Assembly: GCA_963760985.1 (NCBI GenBank)
Contig: CAVXFM010000006.1
Coordinates: 1-64,000, forward strand
Origin: JACRDG01 sp963760985
GTDB taxonomy: Bacteria > Desulfobacterota > Desulfomonilia > Desulfomonilales > Desulfomonilaceae
Direction: 5' to 3'
DNA length: 64,000 nt
The stretch's first letter is position 1. Each line of letters opens with the position of its first letter. Made by a program: the position numbers and the translations under genes. The notes beneath the pieces were generated by a model that saw only the letters and a list, made by a program, of their open reading frames with translations, made no database searches and was not told the origin of the DNA. Positions 1 to 8,814 of this stretch are shown one piece after another.

Positions 1-33
1 CATAGTGGGCGATAGCTTTTTGGAATAGCAGGC

Positions 34-873
34 ATGTCCGCCTTTCTGGACATCGGATCCGGAATGCGCTATGAAGTGGGGCATGGATCGGATAGTTCTT
101 CATCACCGCCACAAAACAGGGAAGTAGTGAAGGGCGTTGAAGTCCGGCCAGTGAGCGCTACAGAGCAACCATTTTGGGACGGTTTGATGCAGGAGCATCA
201 CTACCTCGGGTTCCATGGAATGATAGGAGAGTCCTTGCGCTATGCTGCGGTTTACCAGGACCGCTGGGTAGCCCTGCTGGGATGGTCGAGTGCAGCGCTC
301 AAGTGCGGTGTTCGAGATCAGTGGATCGGGTGGACACAAGCCCTCAAGCTCCAACGACTCCCTCTGCTTGCCAATAACTGTCGATTCCTCATCCTGCCCG
401 GCGTCCGCGTACCTCATCTGGCCTCACGCATTCTTGCCCTCAACCTCAGACGCCTGTCCAATGATTGGCAGCTCTCCCACGGCCACCCCATCTGGATCGC
501 CGAAACCTTTGTCGATCCGGAGCTGTATCGAGGCACCTGTTACCGAGCTGCGGGTTGGACCTTTCTCGGGAACACCCGAGGCTTTGCCAAGAACCACGAC
601 ATCTACACCCATCACGGCCGCATCAAATCCGTCTTTGTCCGACCCCTTCGACAAGACGCTCTGCGAAGACTCGCCGACCCCGGCTTCCCACCACCTCTCA
701 AACCCAGGCTCACCACCATGAAACTTTCCGAAAACGACGCATATCTACTCCACAAAGCCCTGCTCACGATTCCTGACTCCCGCATGCCACGGGAATCCGT
801 CACCACAGACTGGCCATTCTTTCTGTTGCGGTGTGTGCCATCATCTGCGGAGCCAGAAGCTTCGATGCCATAG
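34..873 (+). CDS. DUF4338 (DruA-like) domain protein linked to transposase
   Basis: The 279-residue product matches the DUF4338 family, which includes DruA of Druantia anti-phage systems. The core runs from about residue 40 to 205: a block ending HHYLGFHGMIGESLRY, then LLGWSSAALKC, LANNCRFLILPGV, WIAETFVDP and YRAAGWTFLGNTRGF. Many members are encoded just upstream of, or fused to, an ISAs1 transposase, and that is the arrangement here, so a role in the insertion sequence is more likely than defence. The last 25 residues leave the family frame: the associated-domain frame resumes at 831 in another phase, so a fused product may have been split by a frameshift near 825-840. An upstream ATG at 34 was chosen; the ATG at 64 is an alternative. 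Confidence 0.65.
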   Translation: MSAFLDIGSGMRYEVGHGSDSSSSPPQNREVVKGVEVRPVSATEQPFWDGLMQEHHYLGFHGMIGESLRYAAVYQDRWVALLGWSSAALKCGVRDQWIGWTQALKLQRLPLLANNCRFLILPGVRVPHLASRILALNLRRLSNDWQLSHGHPIWIAETFVDPELYRGTCYRAAGWTFLGNTRGFAKNHDIYTHHGRIKSVFVRPLRQDALRRLADPGFPPPLKPRLTTMKLSENDAYLLHKALLTIPDSRMPRESVTTDWPFFLLRCVPSSAEPEASMP

Positions 874-1834
874 CCCAATGGGGAAAAGCCTGCACTCAGA
901 AAATGCTCAAGCGACTGGGATGCCGAAAGCAAAAAGACGATCTCTATGAAGCACCCAGCGAACCGGCCATCCGTCGCTTCCTCCAGTCTCTCGATGGCCA
1001 GGCCGTAGACCGCAATCAGCGGCTGGCTTGAATCTATCATGGGAGACGGGGTCGCCATTGCTGTCGACGGCAAAACCCTCAAGGGAGCCCGCAATTCAGA
1101 CGGTCGGCAAATGCATCTCCTTGCCGCATTCCTCCATCAAGAAGCGACCGTCGTCGCTCAAGCGCAGGTGCCATCTACGACCAATGAAATCAAAGTGGTA
1201 CGTGAACTGCTCGATCCCGTCCCCATGGCCGGAAGCGTCGCTACCCTGGATGCCTTGCATACGCAACAAGACACGGCCCGGTACCTGGTCGAGGAAAAAA
1301 AAAGCGGACTATGTCTTCACGGTCAAGGATAACCAGCCTACCCTCAAGACACACATCGAAGATCTCAACCTCACCGATGCCCAGCCTCACTATCAGACAG
1401 CGGACAAAGGCCACGGACGAATAGAAGTCCGGTCAATATGGACCAGTGAAGAGCTCAACGACTTCCTGGAATTCCCTTATGTGCGTCAGGTCTTTTGCAT
1501 CCGCCGCAACGTAACGCACCTCCGCAAGAACAAGGAATCTTCCGAAACGGTCTATGGCATCACCAGCCTGTCCCCCGCACAGGCTTCCCCCCAACGGATA
1601 CTGGAACTCAACCGCGGCCAGTGGAGCATCGAAAACCGACTCCATTGGGTCCGCGATGTGACCTTCGACGAAGACCGTTCTCAGATCAGAACCGGTGCGG
1701 GCCCACGAGTGATGGCATCACTCAGGAACCTCGTCATCAGCATCCTCCGCAGATGCGGCGCAACGAACATTGCAAAGACCCTCAGGTCATTTGCGTTCAA
1801 AACGCATCTCGCACTCAGGGTCATTGGTCTGTAA
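831..1834 (+). pseudogene. ISAs1-family transposase, frameshifted
   Basis: Three successive frames together encode one transposase. 831-1031 carries the DDE-associated N-terminal domain (CGARSFDAIAQWG, PSEPAIRRFLQ). 1039-1310 carries the first catalytic region (AIAVDGKTLKGAR, then TLDALHTQ). From about 1304 to 1834 the third frame gives ADYVFTVKDNQPTL, IENRLHWVRDVTFDEDRSQIRTG and the C-terminus. Shifts lie near 835, 1024 and in a run of nine A at 1295-1303. The A run alone could be a programmed slip site, but the other two shifts argue for decay or sequence error. It would catalyse DDE transposition of its own element if intact. Confidence 0.8.
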
Positions 1835-1997
1835 CATACACCTCGCCAGACCCGAAACAGTGGCGCGATAGCCACCGCAGCGATACCTTTGCCCGGAATT
1901 CCCCCAAAAAACAGGCTTCAGGCACAAAAAACCACCCGTCTCCCCTGACGGACTGGCATCCCCCCAACATTCCCCCGTCCCTTCGGTACTACTACCC

Positions 1998-2318
1998 TCA
2001 ACCACGCTCTGCAAGCGAAAAGACTTTGACGGAACCGTGCACTCCCACCTTCCCGTCGAACATGAACGCGCCCATCCTCAGGGCCCGGACGTACCACCGC
2101 CGCTCCTCCCGCTCATCGATCTCGTCCGAAAACCTTCCTTGGTATTTGCCGGCCAGACAGTCGAAGAAATGATCGAGGCTGACCTGAAGCCCGAACCTCT
2201 GTCGTAGAAATTCCCCGGTTTGTTCCCACCACCTGAGATGCCGTATGACCCGGGGATCGAAGTTTCCCTGTTCGTCAGGTTCGGGATTGTAGGGCTCGTA
2301 CATGTCCGGATGCCACAC
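1998..2318 (-). CDS. hypothetical acidic/aromatic protein
   Basis: A 106-residue frame on the minus strand with coding-like composition, rich in Trp, Arg and acidic residues (HLRWWEQTGEFLRQRFG, GKYQGRFSDEIDEREERRW). I do not recognise a family. It starts at a GTG at 2318; the same frame stays open upstream to a stop at 2373, so the codons between have no better start. It follows a very short reading frame (2373-2450) whose stop is that upstream stop, which suggests two cistrons or one gene interrupted by a stop. No signal peptide or membrane segment is visible. Confidence 0.45.
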   Translation of the reverse strand: MWHPDMYEPYNPEPDEQGNFDPRVIRHLRWWEQTGEFLRQRFGLQVSLDHFFDCLAGKYQGRFSDEIDEREERRWYVRALRMGAFMFDGKVGVHGSVKVFSLAERG

Positions 2319-2372
2319 TTCAGTGGGCGGGAGGGGCTGCTCGTCAGGATGAAAGACGGTGAAACGGTCCCC

Positions 2373-2450
2373 TTACTCGTGCCACAGCCGCATCATCCAT
2401 TTCTTTCGTTCTTGAGGATCCTCAGGGATGTCCATGCCGGTCTTCCTCAT
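2373..2450 (-). CDS. short reading frame, 25 residues, upstream of hypothetical gene
   Basis: Reading the minus strand from ATG at 2450 gives a 25-residue peptide ending RKKWMMRLWHE and then TAA. The next codons continue in the same frame into the hypothetical gene at 1998-2318 after this single stop. It could be a tiny cistron, or the N-terminal piece of one gene broken by a nonsense change. There is no clear ribosome binding site. Function unknown. Confidence 0.25.
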   Translation of the reverse strand: MRKTGMDIPEDPQERKKWMMRLWHE

Positions 2451-2516
2451 GACAGAAGTCCGGCCAGTTTACCACGGCCGCGGAACGTTGACCTGCGAAA
2501 TCCGCAGGGACCAGAG

Positions 2517-2702
2517 TTAACTTCGGATACGTATCCGAAGTAGCACGACGTAGATAGGCGTGCCACCCGCTGACTGGGCGGGATCGTGTGTTTTGATTCG
2601 ACCGCTGCTCTCACATCCCTTCACCACCAATTTAATGCGGTATTCGTGACATAGTTCCATGATCCTGGCACGTTGGGCGTTGAGGTCCTCTTCATCAGTC
2701 AT
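2517..2702 (-). CDS. small hypothetical protein
   Basis: A 61-residue minus-strand frame from ATG 2702, with a plausible coding N-terminus (acidic, then ARIMELCHEYRIKLVV) and a basic C-terminal end. An ATG further upstream at 2741 is possible. It precedes two other small minus-strand frames (2373-2450, 1998-2318). I do not recognise a family and nothing indicates a function. Confidence 0.3.
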   Translation of the reverse strand: MTDEEDLNAQRARIMELCHEYRIKLVVKGCESSGRIKTHDPAQSAGGTPIYVVLLRIRIRS

Positions 2703-3016
2703 GGGGCAACTCTCGATCAGGTGGTCCCGCCACTGTACCAAACGCCCGACTTCCCCGTGAGATTCGTTTCAAAAGGCACCTGAGAACTCTTCTGCGCGAC
2801 GTTCTCTGTCGGGGTAGGTTGAAGTATGGTCATTTTTCGGACGTTTAGAACCATGGTGACCAGAGCGGATCTCTGGTTAGGTAATTTCAGTAAGTTATGG
2901 TAAATCCGGACGTCCGGAGAACACGGCCAAAACAAGGTCCCTGGCTGGCAAACCGGGGGGCATATTATATCGTTGTTTCCTGTCCGAATCACGAACTGGT
3001 ATTGGTAGGAGGATTC

Positions 3017-3229
3017 ATGACTCAGCTCTCGGGGCCGTCAGCCTACGGGGCCCTCACGCGTGGATTTAATCGTTTTCCACAAGGCGCTCCAGCATCGGAC
3101 CGGCTGTACCAAATTCTGTCAACGCTGGTGAACGACAAAGAAGCCATATTGATGGACCTGCTGCCTATCAGGCCCTTGCCTGCGGCCAAGGCGGTGAAGG
3201 CCTGGAAAACTGTCTGTCGGGCCGCGTGA
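3017..3229 (+). pseudogene. N-terminal fragment of a 4Fe-4S ferredoxin-type protein
   Basis: ATG 3017 follows a strong AGGAGG (3007-3012). The 70 residues (GFNRFPQGAPASDRLYQIL, then ILMDLLPIRPLP) closely resemble, from memory, the N-terminal leader of a family of Desulfobacterota 4Fe-4S proteins in which about 300 more residues with Cys clusters follow. Here the frame ends after AWKTVCRAA with no cysteine cluster, so only the first fifth remains. Truncation was probably caused by rearrangement next to the IS21 remnant that follows. The family assignment is a recollection and should be confirmed by search. Confidence 0.5.
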
Positions 3230-3476
3230 CCATCCGTTAGAGAAAGAATCCGTTCAGAAGCCTTGTCACCGCCAATCCCTCTGCGGTGACAAGGGCACAC
3301 GAACCTCAACCGCCGTGGCACCCCGTTGGTTATTCTCGTTCGGGGGGTCTCGGTGTCCGATGAAGGGTCTCTCCGGCTTTTCACAAGCTGTGTCGGATAT
3401 CTCACTCAGGTAGACGATCCATTCCTTATGCCTTTTGCACGATCGTTCCAGAAACTCTCCGATGTACTTGGCTGAA

Positions 3477-3580
3477 CTGAAGGAGGAAAACCTTGACACG
3501 CAACGAGGCAAGAGAATAATCATGCAACGAGTGCCGCGATTTTCGACCGGCACCGTCCGCAATTTTCAACCGGCGTGCGC
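3477..3580 (+). repeat. IS21-type outer end, copy 1 (second copy at 23114-23222)
   Basis: This stretch matches 23114-23222 over about 100 bases. Both contain GGAGGAAAACCTTGACA, an 18-base gap, TAATCATGCAAC, and then degenerate copies of the motif CGATTTTCAACCGGCG seen again at 4355-4377 on the other side of the transposase. It is therefore probably the terminal region of the IS21-family element. TTGACA (3493-3498) and TAATCA (3517-3522) are arranged like a sigma-70 promoter with an 18-base spacer reading rightward. Confidence 0.5.
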
Positions 3581-4245
3581 AGGTAATGACTCTGGAGCTG
3601 AAGAAAGCCCCTTGTCAGCTTACGATCCCGACCCCGGAGGACCTGGGACACCAAGACCTTGGTATTGTCATAGCTGATACGCTGCGGAACACCCCCGAAA
3701 AACTCGAATGCCCGTATATGTCCTTCCCAGTAGGTCTCGGTACATTCCCGCTCGAATGCGACCACGAAATAGGCGTCCGAATACGGGAGTGCCATCCCCA
3801 GGAAATGCACCTTGCGCAAATCTCCGGATACCTTTACCGCCGCCTCCCCAAAATCGACCTGAGCCTCTCCAGGCCGATGGGTCAGAGGCATGAAAACCTC
3901 CCGAGCCTTGTGCTTGAGCTCGTTCACCGCTTCCTTCACCTGGGTGTATTTGCCCTGGTATCCTTCCTCCTTGATGCGCTCGTATATCCGCTTCGCCGTG
4001 TGACGTTGCTTCTTGGGTACCTCCTTGTCGCTCTCCAGGATCTCCGAAATCCTCTCCAGAAAAGGCCCTATCTTCGGCTTCGGACGCTCCGTCCCCATTC
4101 GATAACCCGGAGGCTCCGAGTGAGTAAGGATCTTTTTTAACGTCTTCCAATGCATCCCCGTCTCACGGAGAATCTCCCTCCTGCTCGCCTCGTCGTTCAG
4201 CACGCGAACTCGTATCTCGGTCCATTCTTCCATGTCGGTGTACAT
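3578..4245 (-). pseudogene. istA: IS21-family transposase IstA, C-terminally truncated
   Basis: The product starts MYTDMEEWTEIRV, followed by a helix-turn-helix (SRREILRETGMHWKTLKKIL) and the rve catalytic domain with the first Asp in EAQVDFGEA and the second in RISYDNTK. It stops after LQLQSHYL, so the third acidic residue, the rest of IstA and the partner ATPase IstB are all missing; intact IstA is about 500 residues. The frame then runs into a copy of the terminal repeat motif. Copies of CGATTTTCAACCGGCG lie at both sides (about 3536-3576 and 4357-4374), so this is an internally deleted element. It would have integrated DNA with IstB. Confidence 0.8.
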
Positions 4246-4645
4246 CCCTTCTACCCCAGGACCAAGGACTGAAAGGAAAGCACTTGGCTCTCCCGACCGC
4301 CCTCTATCACAGGGGCCTCTAAGGGGTGCCGCATTTTTGGACCGCCCCACTCACCGTCGCGATTTTCAACCGGCGTTTATAATTCCGAAACCAGCTTCTG
4401 TCGCTTTCGATGCGGACCTACGGCCTCTTCGAAAGCAAGTCGTACCGGTGCAAAGGCCAAATGACCCAAGATCAGAATATCTTCGCAAATAGAGGCCGGT
4501 TACCTCGATAGGGCCGTGTATCTGCCCAGTCATCCGATGAGAGAGCGACCCCACACCTCTCATGTCTTCAGTCGTTCGAGGAGAGTTGAATCCTTTCCCC
4601 ATCGTGTGCATCATAACGAATAACAGGACGCTATGGGAGGTTCCC

Positions 4646-4885
4646 ATGAACAAGACAATCGAAGAGAGAAAAGAGGACGCCAAGGTCAGCGCCCAAGCCG
4701 GGGTTGATGAGGATCTGGAGGATGTTTCAGCAGCGGGCGATGTCGTTCCCCGCGGTGCTGCAGATATGGGCGAAGGCGCCGAGACTATTATCACGAGTCA
4801 GGAGCACATATCGCGCCTCATAACCGCGGGATCTTACCTCGCTGGTATGGCCTTTAAAATTGGTGCTATAATGAAGTTCAAGTGA
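4646..4885 (+). CDS. small hypothetical protein with C-terminal hydrophobic stretch
   Basis: ATG 4646 has GGGAGG seven bases upstream and gives 79 residues. The first two thirds are acidic (KTIEERKEDAKVSAQAG and DLEDVSAAGD). The end is moderately hydrophobic with glycines (LITAGSYLAGMAFKIGAIMKFK), possibly a short amphipathic or membrane-associated helix. An earlier in-frame start at 4562 lacks a binding site. No family is recognised. It stands alone between the IS21 remnant and the IS200 element. Confidence 0.4.
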   Translation: MNKTIEERKEDAKVSAQAGVDEDLEDVSAAGDVVPRGAADMGEGAETIITSQEHISRLITAGSYLAGMAFKIGAIMKFK

Positions 4886-4951
4886 ACAACTATTCACTCT
4901 GGAACGTCTCGCCGCACTTTGGTGTGAACCCAGGAGTACTGCAGCCTAATC

Positions 4952-5137
4952 TTAATCTTTGATAGGCCTCAGTAAAGCAAGTCCGTGGCTAGTGGCGAAC
5001 TTTTCATACGGTAGAGGGCTGTTGGCTGCCATGAATTTGGCTGCTACAGCCTCTATTTTGGCGTTCGTTACCTGGTACCTCGTTTCGACGAGATCAGGCA
5101 CATCTTCGGCAACTTCCCAATCTACGCTATCCGTCAC
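4952..5137 (-). CDS. short hypothetical protein
   Basis: A 61-residue minus-strand frame beginning with GTG at 5137, of coding-like composition (DVPDLVETRYQVTNAKIEAVAAKF). The C-terminus ends just after LLRPIKD. No domain or partner is recognisable, and no strong ribosome binding site was seen. It sits directly upstream of the left hairpin of the IS200 element and may be a remnant of a longer gene. Confidence 0.25.
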   Translation of the reverse strand: MTDSVDWEVAEDVPDLVETRYQVTNAKIEAVAAKFMAANSPLPYEKFATSHGLALLRPIKD

Positions 5138-5235
5138 ATGGGCAGGTTGTTCCCTTGGGGATTGTGAATCAGTCCAGAATAATCAGGAAGAATTGGACCG
5201 TTTATTGTCCCCTTCGGGGAATGGGAGAAAAACCC

Positions 5236-5765
5236 TCGCCTTTAGGCGAAGACTTTAGTAGGCTTGCGGTATCATGGAACATTACCGCAAGACATCTCAT
5301 GCCGTCTATGACCTCAAGTTTCACATGGTATGGATCACCAAATACCGCAAGCCGGTGCTTCACGGCGAGGTAGCAGTTCGCCTTAGGGATCTGCTCAGGG
5401 AGACCTGTAAGGCCATGGATGTTGACATTATCAAGGGTCATGTCTCCAAAGACCCCATGTGCATATCCTTGCTTCGGTACCTCCTCACGTGTCTGTATCG
5501 ACCCTGCTGAAGCGCCTTAAGGGTAGGAGTTCCCGCAAACTGCTCAGTGAATATCGAACCCTGGCCCGTCAATTCTGGGGGCGGCATCTGTGGGCCCGCG
5601 GATACTTCGTTGCAAGCAGTGGCAACGTCACCGACGACGTCATCGCTCAATAACATCGAGATGCAGGACAAGATGGAGCGGGGCCGCGATGACGACTTCC
5701 AGATTGGCGACGACGGGTGAGGTCGACTTTCAGTCGACACCCTGAAGCCACCGCCTTTAGGCGGT
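5236..5765 (+). mobile_element. IS200/IS605-family element with both end hairpins
   Basis: A left hairpin (5236-5249, TCGCC-TTTA-GGCGA) and a right hairpin (5750-5765, ACCGCC-TTTA-GGCGGT) with the same TTTA loop flank a Y1 transposase gene. A further palindrome (5722-5738, GTCGAC both arms) lies just after the transposase stop. IS200/IS605 elements carry no inverted terminal repeats but subterminal hairpins recognised by TnpA, so the arrangement fits the family. Exact cleavage sites cannot be set from this one copy. Confidence 0.7.
5274..5720 (+). pseudogene. tnpA: IS200/IS605 TnpA (Y1 HUH transposase), two frameshifts
   Basis: The first frame encodes the N-terminal half (AVYDLKFHMVWITKYRKPVL). 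After one frameshift in a run of four C near 5452, the second frame gives the HUH motif as HVH (5456-5464), then ASVPPHVSVSTLLKRLKG and GRHLWARGYFVASSG. A second shift at 5651-5654 falls on the catalytic tyrosine: restoring one base gives Q-YIEMQ, the Y1 motif, and a C-terminus ending FQIGDDG at 5720. Total length, about 148 residues, is normal for the family. Intact TnpA makes and rejoins single-stranded circles. Either indel would inactivate it if real. Confidence 0.8.
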
Positions 5766-5923
5766 TGGAGCCTTCACTGTGAAATCCAACACCGGTCGAG
5801 AGGATTGCTCATCTCGACCTCCCATTCAGTTCCTGGCTGAGACCGTTGGATTCTACCTCAGGCCAAGATACCCGAGGCCACACCACAGGACCAGATCCAA
5901 CTCAAGTATCCAGGAGTGTTCTG

Positions 5924-6223
5924 TCACTTCCCTTTCTTGGGGGCCGGTTTCACGGCATCCTTCAGCGCCTTGGCTGCTCGAAAAACAGGTGCCTTGGTCG
6001 CCGGAATCTTTATTTTGGCTTTGGTTTGCGGATTCACGCCATTACGTGCCTTCCGGTCAGTCACCGCAAAGGTACCCAATTCGTCGATGCGTATTTTGCC
6101 GCCGTCTTTGAGTCCCTCTTGTAGAGTCTTCACCAGCGATCCCAACATCGTTGACGCCACTTTTTTCGTAACCTTCGTCTCTTCAGCCAGTTTCGCCACC
6201 AATTCCGCCTTCGTCATGGCCAT
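5924..6223 (-). CDS. HU-family DNA-binding protein
   Basis: ATG 6223 with a perfect AGGAGG (about five bases upstream on the minus strand) gives 99 residues. The product has the HU/IHF fold: helices MAMTKAELVAKLAEE and KKVASTMLGSLVKTLQEGL, the arm region GKIRIDELGTFAVTDRKARNG with NPQT, and a Lys/Ala-rich basic tail (VKPAPKKGK). HU proteins bend and compact DNA as dimers without strong sequence specificity. The short basic tail is a small departure from the 90-residue HU of E. coli. It lies downstream of the ParB-like gene on the same strand but has its own binding site, so it is probably transcribed independently. Confidence 0.85.
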   Translation of the reverse strand: MAMTKAELVAKLAEETKVTKKVASTMLGSLVKTLQEGLKDGGKIRIDELGTFAVTDRKARNGVNPQTKAKIKIPATKAPVFRAAKALKDAVKPAPKKGK

Positions 6224-6345
6224 ACCTCCTACATGATGAGAGTATTCGAGCTCTTCGCCCTTTGGACAGCAGACGAGGAGCTCTTTTTTGGTTTTATCGA
6301 GCCGTTTGATCCTGAATTCCTCTTTGAATGCGTCCGATTTGCACG

Positions 6346-6735
6346 TTACCTGTCTGTACCACACCAACTGTACCGGGAGCACCCGAGGCGCTCCTTGAGA
6401 TCCCGAATGATCCATGCCTGTTCCACCGCTTCCCATTGGCGTTGTTCCGTGTCTGCCAACAGGCGACACAGCGCCTGAGCTTCGGAGACCTCTTGGATGT
6501 CAGCCAGGATCGTGTCGCGGCCAAGCTTCCTCAGGGCTGTCATACGCACAAACCCGTGAATGAGCACGAGAAGCTCATCCTGAGCAATAATGAGTACCGG
6601 CGTGATCTGGCCGAACCGGTCGATGGAATGTGCGATCATGTCCACGTGTTTCGGCTTTGCTACACGGGTATGCGCATACCTCAGGTCCAGGCTCGACAGA
6701 TCGACCTCCATCGGATTGTGAGATTTCTTTGCCAT
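6346..6735 (-). CDS. ParB-like N-terminal domain protein
   Basis: The 129-residue product contains a ParB/Srx-type nuclease-like domain: VDLSSLDLRYAHTRV, then IDRFGQITPVLI, LIHGFVRMTALRKLG and IQEVSEAQALCRLLADTEQR. The usual G-x-x-R motif of ParB CTP-binding domains appears here as GFVRMTAL. There is no centromere-binding helix-turn-helix and no ParA nearby, so it is not a plasmid partition gene; ParB-like genes of this size are often found as cargo of mobile elements. The binding site AGGGGG precedes ATG 6735. The C-terminus (CSRYSWCGTDR) looks abrupt and may be truncated. A zinc-ribbon gene on the same strand lies just upstream. Confidence 0.65.
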   Translation of the reverse strand: MAKKSHNPMEVDLSSLDLRYAHTRVAKPKHVDMIAHSIDRFGQITPVLIIAQDELLVLIHGFVRMTALRKLGRDTILADIQEVSEAQALCRLLADTEQRQWEAVEQAWIIRDLKERLGCSRYSWCGTDR

Positions 6736-6807
6736 GCCCCCTGGGTATCACGGAGCAGGTATTGATGGCTATCCAGTCATATCTTTGCAATCAGCTCCAA
6801 TAAAAGG

Positions 6808-7231
6808 TCAACATCTCGGAACTACACGGATTTCCACGTTTATTGCATCTGTCTTTGCAACGGTCCCCGGGCCAAGAGGAACGAGCTGATATCTGCCGGG
6901 AATGATATGATTTTCCATCTTCCACGCGTCTGTCTTTGCAATCGGACGCGATGCGGCCCTGCGTTCCCTCTGGCGCACCCTGTTCCACTCCACGTACCTC
7001 AGGATGCGCGTCCCTGTAGGACCGCCAGTAATCCGGATGGGAATCCCTCCATCTTTTCTGAGCGTCTCGTCGGTTCTTGCGGTAATCGGGATCATCGGCC
7101 ATTTTCTTCCTGTGCCATCTCCGCTTGCGCTCCTTCTGACAGTCCCGAGCGGAGCAATATCCCTGTTCCTTCACCCTCGGACACGGAACGAACAGCCTGC
7201 CACACGCCACACAACGACGACGTCTTGCCAC
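6808..7231 (-). pseudogene. zinc-ribbon/basic protein of IS21-like element, frameshifted
   Basis: From GTG 7231 (GGGGG six bases upstream) the product begins RRRCVACGRLFVPCPR and continues GYCSARDCQKERKRRW, a Cys4-type zinc ribbon. A very basic helical region follows (KKMADDPDYRKNRRDAQKRW, YWRSYRDAHPE). Near 6985-6990 the frame changes and continues VEWNRVRQRERR, then IPGRYQLVPLGP to a stop at 6808. I recall this family as a companion of ParB-like genes and IS21-like transposases in Desulfobacterota, and it ends beside IS21-like terminal repeats here, so it is probably cargo. Biochemical role unknown; nucleic-acid binding is an inference from the ribbon and charge. Confidence 0.55.
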
Positions 7232-7287
7232 GAAGCACCCCCAGACCACGACTGGGCCATAGGATGCCTCTTTCCTTGTCAAACCAA

Positions 7288-7360
7288 GGTGGGCCAATTC
7301 CGAGAGCACTCAAACCGGTGGGTCAGTTTTTCAGAGCACAGGTGGGTCAATCTTGGAGAG
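7288..7360 (+). repeat. three tandem IS21-like terminal repeats
   Basis: GGTGGGYCAATT-type repeats followed by AGAGCA/AGAGCG start at 7288, 7317 and 7341. IS21-family elements carry multiple internal copies of a terminal repeat at each end that bind the transposase. This set marks the end of such an element, whose body (zinc-ribbon and ParB-like genes) lies to the left and whose transposase is absent. The IS1182 gene is cut off inside the third repeat. Confidence 0.5.
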
Positions 7361-8630
7361 CGTCAAAGCGAAAGCCCATTACCGACTTGATAATGCCAAA
7401 GACAGGCTCGATAGTGCTCTTACGCATTGCATACAACGCTCTGCCTTTTTTTGTCTTGAGCCGATGTTTCATGGCGTCCACTGCGTTGGCCTCATCAGGC
7501 AAGGATGCAGGTTCTTGGAACCGCTCCATGACTGGTGGATGGTGGCTGTCTCGCTTGACCGCTATGTAAGAGGCGACCTTGTTCTCTTCGCAGAGCCTCA
7601 CATTGTTCTCGCTGAAATAGCCGTTATCCGCAAGGAGGTCTGTAACCGTTCCAAGCGTCTGCGGTAAGTGTTTCAGATTGATAAGGGCCGGTTCCAGTTC
7701 TTGTTTGTCGTGAGGAGCCTGGCTGACCTGGGTGGTAACGATCAGCAGAGTTTCCGTATCCACACCGGCTTGGGCGTTGTATGCCTGCTCGAAGCCACCG
7801 CCGGATGTCGGCATGATGCGTGATTCGCTGTCGTTCAGATTCACTTGATCCTTTTCCGTGGGGCCGGGTGTTGGCGGCTGCGGCCTCTTACCGCAGGTCT
7901 TTTTGCCGGTTTCTTGTTCTTTCTTGGCTCTGTCTGCAATTTTGGCCTCATATGCCTGCTGTTCCTCGGCATACCGCTCTGCCGCACGCCGTTCGATTTC
8001 TGCCTTGGCTTCCTTGATTGCCTTGATGCGCTCCTGGCGGATCGAAAGCTCAGCAGGAACGTCCATGCCGTCAGGAATATCAGCGCTGTCGGCAGATTCA
8101 GCCTTTTGTAGCAATTCAGCCACCTCTGCCTCAAGCCGTTCTTCCAGCTTGCAGGCATGGCCGTAACTGAGCGCCTTGTGTTTGGATGCATTGGCCTGAA
8201 CCTTCGTACCATCGATGCTGACCTTACCCAGCTTGAAAACCTTCATCTGGCGGGCAATAGTCAGGATCTCCACAAATATCTTGGTCAACTCAGGCAAAAA
8301 CCACTTGCGGAACTCGGCAATCGTATCGTGGTCGGGATGCTTGTTGGCAGCGATGTGACGGAAGGCCACCGAGTCATAGGTGCTGCGCTCCAGCTTTCGA
8401 CTTGAAAAGACTCCCGTGGCATATCCGTAAAACAGAAGCGCCACCAGCATCTCCGGGTTGTACGGCCGTGAGCCGCGGCCACAATAGCTTGCTTTCAAGG
8501 CCTGCAGGTCTAGTTGCTCTACGATTTCCACCACAAAACGGGCCAGATGTTTTTCCGGCAGCCAGTCCTGAATCGACGGAGGCAGCAGGTACAGAGTCTC
8601 TCTATCGACTTCAGCAAATGTTACCTTCAT
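7347..8630 (-). pseudogene. IS1182-family transposase, 3' truncated
   Basis: ATG 8630 has AAGGGA upstream and starts an IS1182-family transposase (LPPSIQDWLPEKHLARFVVEIVE; RGSRPYNPEMLVALLFYGYATGVFSSRKLE; HDTIAEFRKWF). The DDE residues lie in SIDGTKVQANASKHKA, LLADNGYFSENN and IEPVFGIIKS. A Lys/Glu-rich insertion at about residues 150-260 is usual in the family. The product stops at about residue 427 after GFRFDALQD, where normal members have another 40-50 residues; the sequence switches there to IS21-like terminal repeats. The missing end suggests a non-functional copy. Confidence 0.85.
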
Positions 8631-8814
8631 GTGGTGTCCCTTGAGTAAGCTTCTGATTTGTAAAAGGAATGTAGCACGGCGCCACCCTGAGATGCAAGCA
8701 TAAAATGCCACTAATGCCCATAATATCAGTCTGTTGACCAAACGTCTGTTTCCAGAATTGGGGCCTGGCAGGTCAAGTCCGACAGCCTCCTAGGTCTCGG
8801 ATGAGTCAGAAATC

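Larger units (their letters stand above)
34..1834 (+). mobile_element. ISAs1-like element with DUF4338 accessory gene, degenerate
   Basis: The block joins a DUF4338 reading frame to a DDE transposase of the ISAs1 type, both on the plus strand and overlapping. The transposase is split over three frames, so the element is probably not autonomous unless the shifts are sequence errors. I could not define terminal inverted repeats: the left end may lie upstream of the window, and a short GTGGC/GCCAC palindrome near 1859-1874 is too small to call an end. The pairing of DUF4338 with ISAs1 transposases is from general knowledge; the element boundaries are inferred. Confidence 0.6.

Noticed and set aside
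1295..1303. Programmed frameshift at nine A residues in the ISAs1 transposase
   Set aside because: A slip site is plausible there, but two other frameshifts in the same gene have no slip signal, so decay or sequence error is simpler.
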